Source of the DNA: Blautia sp.
Lineage (GTDB): Bacteria; Bacillota; Clostridia; Lachnospirales; Lachnospiraceae
Reading direction: 5' to 3'
Length of the DNA: 64,000 bases
Assembly: GCA_022769545.1 (NCBI GenBank)
Contig: JALEJS010000014.1
Location: 62,001 to 126,000, forward strand
Positions 48,135 through 58,052 of the stretch are shown here, piece by piece (the stretch's first letter is position 1; each line of letters starts with the position of its first letter). The position numbers were made by a program, and so were the translations under genes. Under the pieces are notes generated by a model. It saw only the letters and a program-made list of their open reading frames with translations. It made no database searches and was not told where the DNA came from.

Positions 48135-48848
48135 ATGTATCTTTCCGATATGCATACCCATTCCATTGCCAGCGGGCACGGAACCTCCTGTACCATCTCC
48201 GACATGGCAAAAAAGGCTTCCGCCATGGGCCTGAAGCTTCTTGGCATCACCGATCACGGCCCGGCCACACTGGCCGCCGGAACCCCCTCTTATTTCCGAA
48301 GCCTTGCCTTTTCACCAAAACACCGTTTCCAGGTGGATCTGCTATATGGCATTGAGCTGAATATTCTGGACACAGAAGGAACCATAGATCTTGAAGAAGA
48401 AATTTTACAGCATCTGGATTACGCCATTGTCAGTATGCACTGGCAGAATTTCCGCCCCCGCACAAAGTCTGAAAACACAAAAGCTTTCCTCAATGCCACG
48501 AAACATCCTGCAGTCAAAATCATCGGACATTGTGATAATCCGGAATATCCCGTGGATTATGAACAGCTTGTGCTGGGCGCCAGAGAAAACGATGTGATTC
48601 TGGAAATCAACGAGGCGTCTCTTGCCCCATATGGCTATCGGGGTGACACCCGGGCAAACAGCGCTCAGATTCTGCGTTACTGCCAAAAGTACAATGTTCC
48701 CATTTTGCTTTCCAGCGACAGTCATGGCACTACCCATATCGGTGACTTTACCTATGCCGCCGAATTTGTGCACAATGCTGCTTTTCCGGAATCTCTGATT
48801 CTCAACAACCAGCTTCCGCGTCTGAAAGTTTTTTTGATGAATCGCTGA
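48135..48848 (+). CDS. PHP-domain phosphatase/hydrolase (YcdX-like)
   Basis: MYLSDMHTHSIASGHGTSCTISDMAKKASAMGLKLLGITDHGPA; ILLSSDSHGTTHIGDF. Confidence 0.88.
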   Translation: MYLSDMHTHSIASGHGTSCTISDMAKKASAMGLKLLGITDHGPATLAAGTPSYFRSLAFSPKHRFQVDLLYGIELNILDTEGTIDLEEEILQHLDYAIVSMHWQNFRPRTKSENTKAFLNATKHPAVKIIGHCDNPEYPVDYEQLVLGARENDVILEINEASLAPYGYRGDTRANSAQILRYCQKYNVPILLSSDSHGTTHIGDFTYAAEFVHNAAFPESLILNNQLPRLKVFLMNR

Positions 48849-48865
48849 TATCCGCACACAACAAA

Positions 48866-48902
48866 AACCCCTGCCGGGCCAAAGTCCCGACAGGGGTTTT
48901 TC
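48866..48902. terminator. Rho-independent terminator
   Basis: AAAACCCCTGCCGGGCCAAAGTCCCGACAGGGGTTTTT. Confidence 0.8.
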
Positions 48903-48945
48903 ATTCACATCAAAAGGCATTTTCACGATTCTGCCTTATCATTTG

Positions 48946-49245
48946 TCATTTATTTTTCTCAAGGTCATCCATCATTTTCATCCGATCTGCCAGCTCCTGA
49001 TACTTTCCCGTCACATACCCATAATTCTGACGTTTATGGGGCAACTGGCACCTGGTACAGTCTTTGAATCCCTTTTCTGTAACCCGGAAATTTCCGCCGC
49101 AGTTTTCGCCCAGAGCGTACAGCGGGCAGTAGCAGAACAGGCAGTTGAAATTCTCCGGATCCGCTCCTTCATGGCACGGAAAATATTCACATTTCCTATG
49201 GCTGAAATAAGAATATTCCTTGTCTTCCCAGTAATTTTTCTCCAT
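48946..49245 (-). CDS. Small Cys-rich protein (PF04071-like cysteine-rich small domain)
   Basis: MEKNYWEDKEYSYFSHRKCEYFPCHEGADPENFNCLFCYCPLYALGENCGGNFRVTEKGFKDCTRCQLPHKR; SD GGGAGGGATTGAT; shorter than track ORF 48946..49563. Confidence 0.75.
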   Translation of the reverse strand: MEKNYWEDKEYSYFSHRKCEYFPCHEGADPENFNCLFCYCPLYALGENCGGNFRVTEKGFKDCTRCQLPHKRQNYGYVTGKYQELADRMKMMDDLEKNK

Positions 49246-49276
49246 ATCAATCCCTCCCATCCGCTTTGAAGAGGTA

Positions 49277-49353
49277 GCGATCCTACTTCGGGGTAGAATA
49301 TAGATTCGTCCATAAGTGCGCGGAGGGAACGAAAATATCCGAAGTAGTATCGC
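49277..49353. repeat. Inverted repeat GCGATCCTACTTCGG / CCGAAGTAGTATCGC, 15-bp arms, one mismatch, 47-nt loop
   Basis: Direct reading. Confidence 0.8.
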
Positions 49354-49399
49354 CTGCCATTTAATCATGTATAATTCATAATGAACAGGCTTATTCCAT

Positions 49400-49431
49400 A
49401 AAAAATGCCTGCTTCCAAAAGCAGACAACAT
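49400..49431 (-). terminator. Terminator downstream of cobalamin riboswitch (expression platform candidate)
   Basis: Minus strand CTGCTTTTGGAAGCAGGCATTTTTT. Confidence 0.7.
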
Positions 49432-49479
49432 CCTGGGGCTGCGGATTTCCCCAAAACTGGTGTTACACTTTACACGGAA

Positions 49480-49670
49480 GTTTAACCTCGCCATATCAAG
49501 CAGGTTTCCTGGCTCCAGAATCTTTGCTTCCTCTCTCCTTCTCATGCTGCTGCACAATGGCAATTGAGATTCGCTCCTCTGTTACAGTGACCGGATCGCT
49601 CAGGTTTCTCACCTGATTCCCTTTTCTGCCGCTCCCGAAGAACCGACAGCACTTCATATGTTCAATATGG
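49480..49670 (-). ncRNA. Cobalamin (AdoCbl) riboswitch
   Basis: Minus strand GGGAATCAGGTGAGAAACCTGAGCGATCCGGTCACTGTAACAGAGGAGCG...GAGCCAGGAAACCTGCTTG (B12 box). Confidence 0.88.
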
Positions 49671-49792
49671 AATTATACTTTCTAAATCATAACATCTATC
49701 CCGGTATTTGTCAACTCCCTATTCCGTTCTTCTGTACATCGCAAAGTGCGTCCCCCAAAAACGCAGGAAGCAGCTCTTCTCACAAAATAAAT

Positions 49793-49815
49793 GAGGGGCT
49801 GCCTTTCGGCAGCCC
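49793..49815 (-). terminator. Rho-independent terminator
   Basis: GGGCTGC-CTTTC-GGCAGCCC downstream of the minus-strand NlpC/P60 gene. Confidence 0.7.
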
Positions 49816-49836
49816 GCTGAATCACTTGATCGAATA

Positions 49837-51243
49837 TTAAACCAGACGTCTTACAGAAAGAATGGTTCTGTATGTGGCATCATTACTGATCTTGATACCG
49901 TCCGTAGAGTTTGATGCATGAACGATCTTACCGTCACCCATGTAAATTGCCACATGACCGCCATAGCAGATCAGGTCGCCCGGCTGTGCGTTTTCATAGG
50001 AAACCTCTGTTCCCGCATTCTGCTGTTCATAAGACGTTCTCGGCAGACTGACTCCAAAGTTTGCATATACACTCTGAACGAATCCGGAACAGTCCGCGCC
50101 GTTTGTCAGGCTGGTTCCGCCCCACACATACGGATTTCCCACAAACTGCGTAGCATAATCCACAACCGAAGATCCGGAACCGGATGAGGAAGACGAAGAA
50201 GCTTCTGCCTGATAATCTTCCATAGACACGGTGTTGTCCGAATCGATTACATTTCCGTACTCATCATACTGAACTTCTCCGGATCCGCTTTCCCCGCCGT
50301 CTTCTGTACTCTCATCACTGCTGCTCTCCTCAGAATCACTCTCGACTTCCTGATACATGATTTCGCCATCTTCATCATACATCACATCACCGTCTTCGTC
50401 ATACATCACTTCATATTCAGGTTCTGTATTCTCTTCTGCATAGCCTTCTTCAGCTTCGGCAGCTGCTTCTGCAGCGGCTGCTTCTGCTGCAGCTCTGGCA
50501 GCTTCTTCCGCAGCAATTCTCTCTGCTTCCATTCTTTCCAGCTCTGCCGTCTGCTCTGCCAACAGGTATGCATACTCATTTGCCTGCTGCTGTGCATATG
50601 CAATTTCGTTGTCGCAATCCGCGGAAATCGCACGTCTCTCATCGATCTGAGCCTGAAGCATAACAGACTGTTCCTGATATGCATTGTGCATTTCTTCCAG
50701 TTCTGCCTTTTCACTGGAATACTGCTGTTCAAGCTTCTGTACTTCCTCAATAGTCTTCACATATTTGTCAAGATTCTGTCTGTCCTGATCATACATCTTC
50801 TGCGTGTATTCTGCTCTGGTGAGAAGATCCGCCAGGTTATCCGCACCCATCATCATCTGCAGCCACGCATCGTTTCCACCCTTTTCATAAAGATACTGGA
50901 TACGCTTTTTCATGGCCTCATACTGTTTCTCCTTCGCATTCTGTGCCTTGGTCAGATTTTCCTGCGTCTGCGCAATCTCATTCGTCTTATTTTCTATATC
51001 GTTTTCCAGAACGCTGATGGAAACCATGACATTGACCAGGTCCGCATCCAGAGCGGAAATTTCACTTTCCAGCTGCTCTTTGGCGTACCAGAGTTCATCA
51101 ATCCTGGAATATGTCGCATCCAGCTGTGCACTGGTCCAGGCCTGTTCCTCTCTCAGTTCCTGTTCTGTTACAGCTCCTACACTGACTACCTGCGCAGCAC
51201 TGATCAGCAGCGCAAGCATTGTACAAACAATTTTTTTCTTCAT
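49837..51243 (-). CDS. Secreted coiled-coil NlpC/P60 peptidoglycan endopeptidase
   Basis: Signal peptide; coiled coil; VDYATQFVGNPYVWGGTSLTNGADCSGFVQSVYANFGVSLPRTSYEQ...GHVAIYMGDGKIVHASN. Confidence 0.9.
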   Translation of the reverse strand: MKKKIVCTMLALLISAAQVVSVGAVTEQELREEQAWTSAQLDATYSRIDELWYAKEQLESEISALDADLVNVMVSISVLENDIENKTNEIAQTQENLTKAQNAKEKQYEAMKKRIQYLYEKGGNDAWLQMMMGADNLADLLTRAEYTQKMYDQDRQNLDKYVKTIEEVQKLEQQYSSEKAELEEMHNAYQEQSVMLQAQIDERRAISADCDNEIAYAQQQANEYAYLLAEQTAELERMEAERIAAEEAARAAAEAAAAEAAAEAEEGYAEENTEPEYEVMYDEDGDVMYDEDGEIMYQEVESDSEESSSDESTEDGGESGSGEVQYDEYGNVIDSDNTVSMEDYQAEASSSSSSGSGSSVVDYATQFVGNPYVWGGTSLTNGADCSGFVQSVYANFGVSLPRTSYEQQNAGTEVSYENAQPGDLICYGGHVAIYMGDGKIVHASNSTDGIKISNDATYRTILSVRRLV

Positions 51244-51466
51244 TTCTATTCACCCTCATTTTATTGCTTTGTAACATTTCTGAAATATGTCTTTTTAATT
51301 CTTTCACATATTAACATATTGTTACGTCTGATGCAAGGGTTTTTTGCAAATTAATTTACATTTTTGTAATAATTAGAAATGTATGTGAAATATATTCATA
51401 CCAAACTGACATTTCCTTGGGACGCACATGAGGGGCAGTCCCAAAACCGCCCCCCAAAAATCTCTT

Positions 51467-52960
51467 CTAGCGGAACAGATCTGCCAGGATCTGATCTGCT
51501 GTCATTTTCTTATAACCGTCCGGATCAGACAGTGTCTGACTGTTCCAACGGAAATAGCTTCCGTTTTTGATGTAATTTCCACTGGATGTATGATAATCAT
51601 ACTTTGTATATCCGGAGAATCTGGACATATATTTCTGTGCCAGTGCAATTGCCTGACTGGAATAGTTTCCGCTTGGTGTAGGTGTTCCCGAAATCTGGCA
51701 TCCTGCCTGCGGAGTAGAGTGGACAATCACCACGCTCATATCCGAACACTGTCCGATGACAATCCAGGTATGTCCGCTGTTATATCCCACATCTCCCGGA
51801 TACAGCCGGTAATTCGTAGCTGCAAGATATGCCTGCGAGCCCACACCACCCCAACCGAGTGATTTGTAATAGGATCCCACATCAGAAGCCACAACCGTGT
51901 AGCCGCTTCCCACACCGGACTTGCTCTGCATTACCTGATAAGCTGCCCAGCCAACAAAGCCGGAACAGTCAAGTCCCTTTGCACGGTTTGTCGTAGACAG
52001 ATCGCGATAGTTATTATAATCATAACTGCTGCTCTGACTGTTATACCACTGAACCCATGTCGGGCTGATTCCCTTTCGGGTGGAATCGTTCCATCCTCCG
52101 CCCCAGACATAGAGCGCCTTTCCTACCGGCTGCAGCGCACCGGCCAGATAATTCTTTATGGTTCTGCTTCCGGTCGGCGAGGTCGTAAGCGAGTTGGAGT
52201 CTGAGGATGTATCAAGTTTTCCGTCACTGGCAAACTGATATTTCACACCATCGATCGTCTTTGTTCCTTTCGCCATATGCCCAGTGGACGGATCAAAATA
52301 GTATTTGTCTCCGGTGGATTTGTTGGTTACCCACCCGGTAGCCATAATTCCATTGTTTTTATAAAAATAATATGTGTTTCCGGAGGACGTTACAAAGCCT
52401 TTGCACATCACCCCGGTTGATTTCTTAAAGTATCGCTTGCGTCCCTGGGTATCCGACATCCATCCGGTAGCCATCTGACCGGTCTTCTTTCGAAAATAAC
52501 GGGTCTCTCCCTTACTGTTGGTAAGGAATTTACCCATATACGCCGTACCGTTTTTCTTGTTCAGATAATAATATTTGCCATCCAGCTTTAACCAGCCTGT
52601 CTGCATATATCCGCTGGAATTAAAATATCTGCGTACCGTACCTGCAGAATTCACAGCCCAGCCAACCAGCATCTGACCATTGGACGGAAGAAAATAGCGA
52701 TATCCGGTACTGTTCTTTGCCCACCCGGTATACATTACACCCGTACTTTTGTTGAAATAGTAATATTTACCGCCAAGCTTCAGCCATCCCTTGACCCTCT
52801 TGCCATCTTTATAATAGTATGTATAATTTCCCTGTTTTACGAAACCGGTGGTCGCAGCCTGAACCTGATGCTCCTGCGTCCGCACAGTAAACCCTGCTGC
52901 AAGCAGCATCATCAGGAGCAATATTCCCCACAGTTTCCATTTTTTATGATTCTTCAGCAT
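51467..52960 (-). CDS. Secreted cell-wall-binding-repeat protein with NlpC/P60-like C-terminal domain
   Basis: Multiple GWxxxxGxxYYF choline/cell-wall-binding repeats; ALYVWGGGWN...GLDCSGFVGWAAYQVM. Confidence 0.85.
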   Translation of the reverse strand: MLKNHKKWKLWGILLLMMLLAAGFTVRTQEHQVQAATTGFVKQGNYTYYYKDGKRVKGWLKLGGKYYYFNKSTGVMYTGWAKNSTGYRYFLPSNGQMLVGWAVNSAGTVRRYFNSSGYMQTGWLKLDGKYYYLNKKNGTAYMGKFLTNSKGETRYFRKKTGQMATGWMSDTQGRKRYFKKSTGVMCKGFVTSSGNTYYFYKNNGIMATGWVTNKSTGDKYYFDPSTGHMAKGTKTIDGVKYQFASDGKLDTSSDSNSLTTSPTGSRTIKNYLAGALQPVGKALYVWGGGWNDSTRKGISPTWVQWYNSQSSSYDYNNYRDLSTTNRAKGLDCSGFVGWAAYQVMQSKSGVGSGYTVVASDVGSYYKSLGWGGVGSQAYLAATNYRLYPGDVGYNSGHTWIVIGQCSDMSVVIVHSTPQAGCQISGTPTPSGNYSSQAIALAQKYMSRFSGYTKYDYHTSSGNYIKNGSYFRWNSQTLSDPDGYKKMTADQILADLFR

Positions 52961-53092
52961 GATAACCTTCCTTTACTGTCAAATACATTTTTTACAATTT
53001 TGTTACATATTTATGTATTCATTATATATTATCTTTTTCCTTTCGTCAATTAAAATTTATAAACATATGATAAGCTGCCCGCAAAACGCAAA

Positions 53093-53127
53093 AAAACCAC
53101 GTACTCTGTTTTCAGAATACGTGGTAT
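53093..53127 (-). terminator. Rho-independent terminator
   Basis: Minus strand CCACGTATTCTGAAAACAGAGTACGTGGTTTTTTTGC. Confidence 0.8.
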
Positions 53128-53165
53128 CAGACTTCTTCGTTATTGTTTTTTCCTGCCATCCGCTA

Positions 53166-54152
53166 TCAAAGCAAATGCTTTCTCAGTTCTGCTCCGTCCA
53201 GTGCACTCAGATATGCCGGTGCAACATCAAACACCGTTTTACATCCGGTCTGCCCTTCCTGATTCATGCGATAAGCAGCTCTGGCATATGCCACAATGAC
53301 AGAGGCCGTGAATTCCGGATTGGAATCCAGCTTCAGGCTGTACTCGATCACATGGCTGTTTTCATCATTCCATCCTGTTTTTCCGCTTCGAATCACAAAT
53401 CCGCCATGGGGGATCCCACTGTGATCACGTTTCAGCTCTTCTTCCGAGATAAAATGAACCGTTGTGTCATAATCTGCAAAATAGTTTGGCATCGTTTTGA
53501 TTTCCTGCTCAATACGGGCAAGATCCGCGCCTTCCTCAGCAACGACAAAGCACTCTCTTGTGTGTTTTTCTCTGGTTGTCAGATCCGGGTTCTCACCTGC
53601 CCTTACCGCAGCAAGCGCACTGTCCACCGGAATCGTATACTGCTTTGCATCTCTGACACCGTCAATCCGTCGAATCGCGTCAGAATGTCCCTGGCTGACG
53701 CCCTTTCCCCAGAACGTATAATCCTTTCCGTTTGTGAGGATTGCATTGGCGTACATACGGTTCAGAGAAAACATTCCCGGATCCCAGCCGACAGAGATAA
53801 TTCCCACATGTCCGGATGCCGCAGCTGCCGCATCCACATTGGCAAAATGCTCCGGAATTTTCGCATGTGTATCAAAGCTGTCCACCACATTGAACCACTG
53901 TACATATTTCGGTGTCTGCACCGGAAGATCTGTCGCACTTCCTCCGCAAATAATCAGAACATCTATCTCATCCTTTTTCTTTTCTGCCTCGTCCACAGAA
54001 TATACCGCTGCTCCCGGTGTCAGAATATTAACTGTTTTCGGATCACGGCGTGTAAAAACCGCCTTCAGTTCAAGATCCGGATTATGTTTGATGGCGCACT
54101 CCACGCCCCGTCCAAGATTTCCATATCCCAGAATACCGATACGAATACTCAT
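53166..54152 (-). CDS. ddh: meso-Diaminopimelate dehydrogenase
   Basis: MSIRIGILGYGNLGRGVECAIKHNPDLELKAVFTRRDP; SVGWDPGMFSLNRMYA; GVSQGHSDAIRRIDGV. Confidence 0.93.
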   Translation of the reverse strand: MSIRIGILGYGNLGRGVECAIKHNPDLELKAVFTRRDPKTVNILTPGAAVYSVDEAEKKKDEIDVLIICGGSATDLPVQTPKYVQWFNVVDSFDTHAKIPEHFANVDAAAAASGHVGIISVGWDPGMFSLNRMYANAILTNGKDYTFWGKGVSQGHSDAIRRIDGVRDAKQYTIPVDSALAAVRAGENPDLTTREKHTRECFVVAEEGADLARIEQEIKTMPNYFADYDTTVHFISEEELKRDHSGIPHGGFVIRSGKTGWNDENSHVIEYSLKLDSNPEFTASVIVAYARAAYRMNQEGQTGCKTVFDVAPAYLSALDGAELRKHLL

Positions 54153-54231
54153 TTCAAGTTCCTCCGTCCTCACAATTTATTACGTTACTATGGTAATCTT
54201 TTCGACCGTAAAAGTCAAATATTTTTTTCTG

Positions 54232-54858
54232 TCAACAGCACAAAATCCTGCCAGGACAGCACAGATTACAAGCCAAATTGGCAAGACAGAGTTTCATGCA
54301 GAAGTCTCCCTGGTCGGATGGCATGCCGCCAAAAGGATTCTGCATCTCCTGATACCAGCTTCCTCCGCCTTCCATTCTCTGCAGAAGTGCCCGATACTGC
54401 ACGTTATCCGGTTCCAGGCGCACTGCCTCACGGATGTGGTTCCGCGCATTTACATTATTCCCCAGCCCCATATTGGCCATTGCCGAAAGATAGTACCACT
54501 GACCATTTTTCTGCTGAAGAGAAGAAAGAACATTCAGGGCCTCCCGATAATGGCCATTCTGAATATAATTTGCTGCCGCCTGGCGGCGAACACTCTCTTC
54601 ATCCTGGTATTCCGTCCTGCGTGCACCGTCAAATCCTCCAAACGAACCGGTTCCGTTCGAAGATCCGTATTCACGTTCTTTCATGATCTGGTCATACGCC
54701 TGCTGTATTTCCTTGAATTTTTCTTCCGCTTCTTTTTTATTCGGATTGTTGATATTTGCATCCGGATGATATTTTCGGCTCAATTTCCGGTAAGCTTTTT
54801 TTATTTCCTCATCCGATGCTGTTCTCGATACTCCGAGAACACTGTATGGATCAAACAT
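54232..54858 (-). CDS. J-domain (DnaJ-like) protein with TPR-like region
   Basis: [39 protein letters not shown]. Confidence 0.88.
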   Translation of the reverse strand: MFDPYSVLGVSRTASDEEIKKAYRKLSRKYHPDANINNPNKKEAEEKFKEIQQAYDQIMKEREYGSSNGTGSFGGFDGARRTEYQDEESVRRQAAANYIQNGHYREALNVLSSLQQKNGQWYYLSAMANMGLGNNVNARNHIREAVRLEPDNVQYRALLQRMEGGGSWYQEMQNPFGGMPSDQGDFCMKLCLANLACNLCCPGRILCC

Positions 54859-55696
54859 CTTTTTTCTCCCGTTCTTCTTTTCTCTTCCGACAGGTCGCTT
54901 CAAACCGGCACCACACTCCGGAATACAGGATATTACGAAGAATATCCCCATACTTTATAATAGGAAGTTTCTCAAATTCCCTGCTGCATTCTGCCATCAT
55001 CATAATCAGAAGATTTTTTACCTGATCCGGAAAGTCTTCTTTCCGGTAATCTTCGCGAAATGGATTGTAGCTGCCGCTTTTCACATCCTTTTCCACATCC
55101 TCGAATGCATCCAGAAGATAGATGAATTTTCCAAGATAAAATCCCATTCTCCGAATGGTTCCTTCCCAGACATCCTCCCTGCAGACAAGGATTTCTTCCA
55201 TGATTCTTCCGAAACAGCCGGCAACTCTGTCCACATCTGTCTCTCCCTTTTTCTCCAGTCCGGACAGTTCTTCCAGCCTGGAAATAAGAACCTCTGATTT
55301 CCCGGCATACGTGTGACGCAGCCGGACACAGTTGTGTTCCAAAAGCTTTGCGTAGGAAAGCCGGGATACTTTTTTATCATCCTTCCAGTCGTCGAGGCAC
55401 TTATAATATGACAAAAGAACATTCATATCTGCCGCATACTCAGTAAATTCATTCTTCCTGACCGGCTGCTTTCTCACAGGATGCATGACACAGTGTGTTG
55501 TTCCGACAAATGTTTTCGGCTCATACAGGCCACTGAGGAGCAGAATCACAAAGGTCATATCATAAGTAAGAGAAAGCTGCCCCGTGATCCCGAATCGCTC
55601 CCTCAGTTCCCTGCAAAGTCCGCAGTAAAAGGATCGGTAAACATCATAATCCTTACATTTGATTTCCGGTTTATTGATGGTTATATAACCAAACAT
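54851..55696 (-). CDS. DUF5685-type protein with two Asp-rich motifs
   Basis: [13 protein letters not shown] and [30 protein letters not shown]. Confidence 0.6.
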   Translation of the reverse strand: MFGYITINKPEIKCKDYDVYRSFYCGLCRELRERFGITGQLSLTYDMTFVILLLSGLYEPKTFVGTTHCVMHPVRKQPVRKNEFTEYAADMNVLLSYYKCLDDWKDDKKVSRLSYAKLLEHNCVRLRHTYAGKSEVLISRLEELSGLEKKGETDVDRVAGCFGRIMEEILVCREDVWEGTIRRMGFYLGKFIYLLDAFEDVEKDVKSGSYNPFREDYRKEDFPDQVKNLLIMMMAECSREFEKLPIIKYGDILRNILYSGVWCRFEATCRKRKEEREKKDV

Positions 55697-55697
55697 C

Positions 55698-56108
55698 TTA
55701 ACTCCTCTTTATAAACTTCGTATGACATTTCGGACAGTCAATTTCAATCTTTCCCTTTCCACGTGGAATCCGGATTTTCTGGCCGCATCCCGGGCAGGAA
55801 TAAATATGATGTGTCTTTCTCTGCCCCATCAGATTTTTTTCCTGCTGTATCCGGCTGCGGATCTTCTCTGTAGCCGAAAGATATTTCTGATTTTCCTGAT
55901 AGCGTTTCTGATGATCTCTGGATAAAATACGAAAATATGTATATACGAGCAAAATCAGTCCCAGCAGATCAAGGGCAGAACCAAGATTCCCGTTCCTGCT
56001 GCAGAACAGCGACAATACAATCAGAACGCAGGCCAGAATACTGGTAAATCTGGCAAACGGATCCGCGCCATAACGTCCCTGCATGAATCTGTTAAACTTA
56101 TCTCTCAT
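55698..56108 (-). CDS. Small membrane protein with C-terminal zinc ribbon
   Basis: Two TM helices; YSCPGCGQKIRIPRGKGKIEIDCPKCHTKF. Confidence 0.75.
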   Translation of the reverse strand: MRDKFNRFMQGRYGADPFARFTSILACVLIVLSLFCSRNGNLGSALDLLGLILLVYTYFRILSRDHQKRYQENQKYLSATEKIRSRIQQEKNLMGQRKTHHIYSCPGCGQKIRIPRGKGKIEIDCPKCHTKFIKRS

Positions 56109-56120
56109 AAATATATCCTC

Positions 56121-56630
56121 TCAGTCTTCCCGGATCAGTGTTTTCACAACTTCTGCAATATACATGGTGTGATAGTCCTTGTCCGGATACCATCTGGCAT
56201 CATTCTGATCATCGTCAAAGCACTCCGGCTTTATCGTATCATGATACATTTTTCTGCACACCATGATCATGTCCGCCTCCGCAATGCCGGCTGTCCCATC
56301 GACAAAGCAGGGGGTCAGCCCGGCTTCTTTTATCTTATCGATTCCCTTACCGGTCACTTTTCCGCAGTATCCCAGTTCTTTGCGGTATTTCTCTCCCAGC
56401 ACGGAAATCGTAAAATACTCATTACTGTCCACAAATTCTTTTGTGTATCTCTGCGGGCGAATATAGACTGTCACAGCATTTTTTCCCCACATAACACCCA
56501 TACCGCCCCAGCTTGCCGTCATGGTATTGCATTTTTTTTCATCACCAGCCGTGATCAGAAGCCACTCTTTACCGATTTTTGTAAATGGATTAAACATCAG
56601 AGTTTCTGTATCTGTTTCCCGAAATCCCAT
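56121..56630 (-). CDS. Flavin reductase-like/FMN-binding split-barrel protein
   Basis: LITAGDEKKCNTMTASWGGMGVMWGKNAVTVYIRPQRYTKEFVD. Confidence 0.75.
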   Translation of the reverse strand: MGFRETDTETLMFNPFTKIGKEWLLITAGDEKKCNTMTASWGGMGVMWGKNAVTVYIRPQRYTKEFVDSNEYFTISVLGEKYRKELGYCGKVTGKGIDKIKEAGLTPCFVDGTAGIAEADMIMVCRKMYHDTIKPECFDDDQNDARWYPDKDYHTMYIAEVVKTLIRED

Positions 56631-56652
56631 TTTTCATTCCTCCTTGTTTTCT

Positions 56653-57855
56653 TTACTGTTCGTCCATCACCTGGAAAATATAAAATTTCAAATAATAGGA
56701 TTCATCCGCCGACCACAGAATCGGATGATCCGGCGCCTGCGTTCTGTACTCCACCTGCCGCAGACGTTTATGCACATTTCTTCCGGCCTGCGCAATGGTC
56801 TGCGTAAACAGTTCGTAATCCATAAAGTGAGAGCAGGAACAGGTTGCCAGAAAGCCTCCGTCTTTCACCAGCTTCATTGCCCGAAGATTGATTTCCCGGT
56901 ATCCTTTCACTGCATTCTTCACAGAATTTCTGGATTTGGTAAAAGCAGGCGGATCCAGTATTACCACATCAAATTTTTCTCCCTGCTGTTCCAGCCGCGG
57001 AAGAAGTTCAAACACATCCTCGCAGATAAACTTCACACGGTCCGACAGGCCATTCAGACCGGCATTTCTCTGCGCCTGATCGACTGCCAGCTGCGATGCA
57101 TCTACTCCAATGACGCTCTTTGCACCGGCAATTCCCGCATTCAGTGCAAATGAACCCGTATGGGTAAAGCAATCCAGCACCTTCGCATCTCTGCAGAGTT
57201 TCTGTATGGCCAGACGGTTATACTTCTGGTCCAGAAAGAATCCCGTCTTCTGACCATCTTTAATATCCACTTCGTATTTCACGCCATTTTCCTCAATGGT
57301 CACCGTTGTCGGGAATTCTTCTCCAATAAATCCCTTTACCAGTTCCATTCCCTCCTGCCGCCGCACCTTGGCATCACTGCGCTCATAGATCCCCCGGATC
57401 ACAATTTCATCCTCTGCCAGAATCTCTTTCAGAAGCCTGAGAATCGTAAGTTTCATGCGGTCAATTCCCAGCGCCAGCGACTGTACCACAAGAACATCCG
57501 AGAATTTATCCACCACCAGTCCGGGCAGAAAATCTGCTTCTCCGAATATCAGCCGACAGCTTCCGGTGTCTGTCACCTTCTTTCGATATTCCCATGCGGC
57601 CTGCACCCGTTTTTTCAAAAATGTTTCATCAATTTCCTGTCTCTCATTGCGTGTCATCATACGAACCGCAATCTTTGAATTCCGGTTGATAAAGCCTCTG
57701 CCCATGGGATATCCGTCAAAATCATGAACCAGAACAATGTCACCATTCACATAGCTTCCCACGATGCTGGCGATCTCATTATCAAACACCCACATTCCGC
57801 CGGATTTCAGGATCCGTCCTTCTCCCTTTTTCAATGTCACAACAGCAAGACCCAT
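56653..57855 (-). CDS. Class I SAM-dependent rRNA methyltransferase (RlmI-like, PUA domain)
   Basis: KTGFFLDQKYNRLAIQKLCRDAKVLDCFTHTGSFALNAGIAGAKSVIGVD; VVILDPPAFTKSRNSV. Confidence 0.9.
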   Translation of the reverse strand: MGLAVVTLKKGEGRILKSGGMWVFDNEIASIVGSYVNGDIVLVHDFDGYPMGRGFINRNSKIAVRMMTRNERQEIDETFLKKRVQAAWEYRKKVTDTGSCRLIFGEADFLPGLVVDKFSDVLVVQSLALGIDRMKLTILRLLKEILAEDEIVIRGIYERSDAKVRRQEGMELVKGFIGEEFPTTVTIEENGVKYEVDIKDGQKTGFFLDQKYNRLAIQKLCRDAKVLDCFTHTGSFALNAGIAGAKSVIGVDASQLAVDQAQRNAGLNGLSDRVKFICEDVFELLPRLEQQGEKFDVVILDPPAFTKSRNSVKNAVKGYREINLRAMKLVKDGGFLATCSCSHFMDYELFTQTIAQAGRNVHKRLRQVEYRTQAPDHPILWSADESYYLKFYIFQVMDEQ

Positions 57856-58001
57856 CTGCCATTCTCCTTTATTTTGGAATATTTTTTTATTTTATCACAG
57901 AGCCGTCCGGATTTCCAGCCATTCTCCCCATAAGTCCCGCAAATCACAGAAACTTCACATCTCCGAACTTATTTCTTCGTTTCTCCTCCGGTCTGATAAA
58001 G

Positions 58002-58035
58002 ACAAAACGCCGCCGGCAAAATGCCGGCAGCGTTC
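58002..58035 (-). terminator. Rho-independent terminator
   Basis: GCCGCCGGC-AAAAT-GCCGGCAGCG near the 3' end of the DUF1002-like gene. Confidence 0.65.
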
Positions 58036-58052
58036 TGGTTTTCAACGTCCTG

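Noticed and set aside
48946-49563. Full 205-aa track ORF as one protein
   Set aside because: Its upstream part is the riboswitch and terminator; a strong SD precedes ATG at 49245.
52959-54686. 575-aa plus-strand ORF
   Set aside because: Antisense to ddh and the J-domain gene, no family motifs, Cys/His-rich composition typical of an antisense frame.
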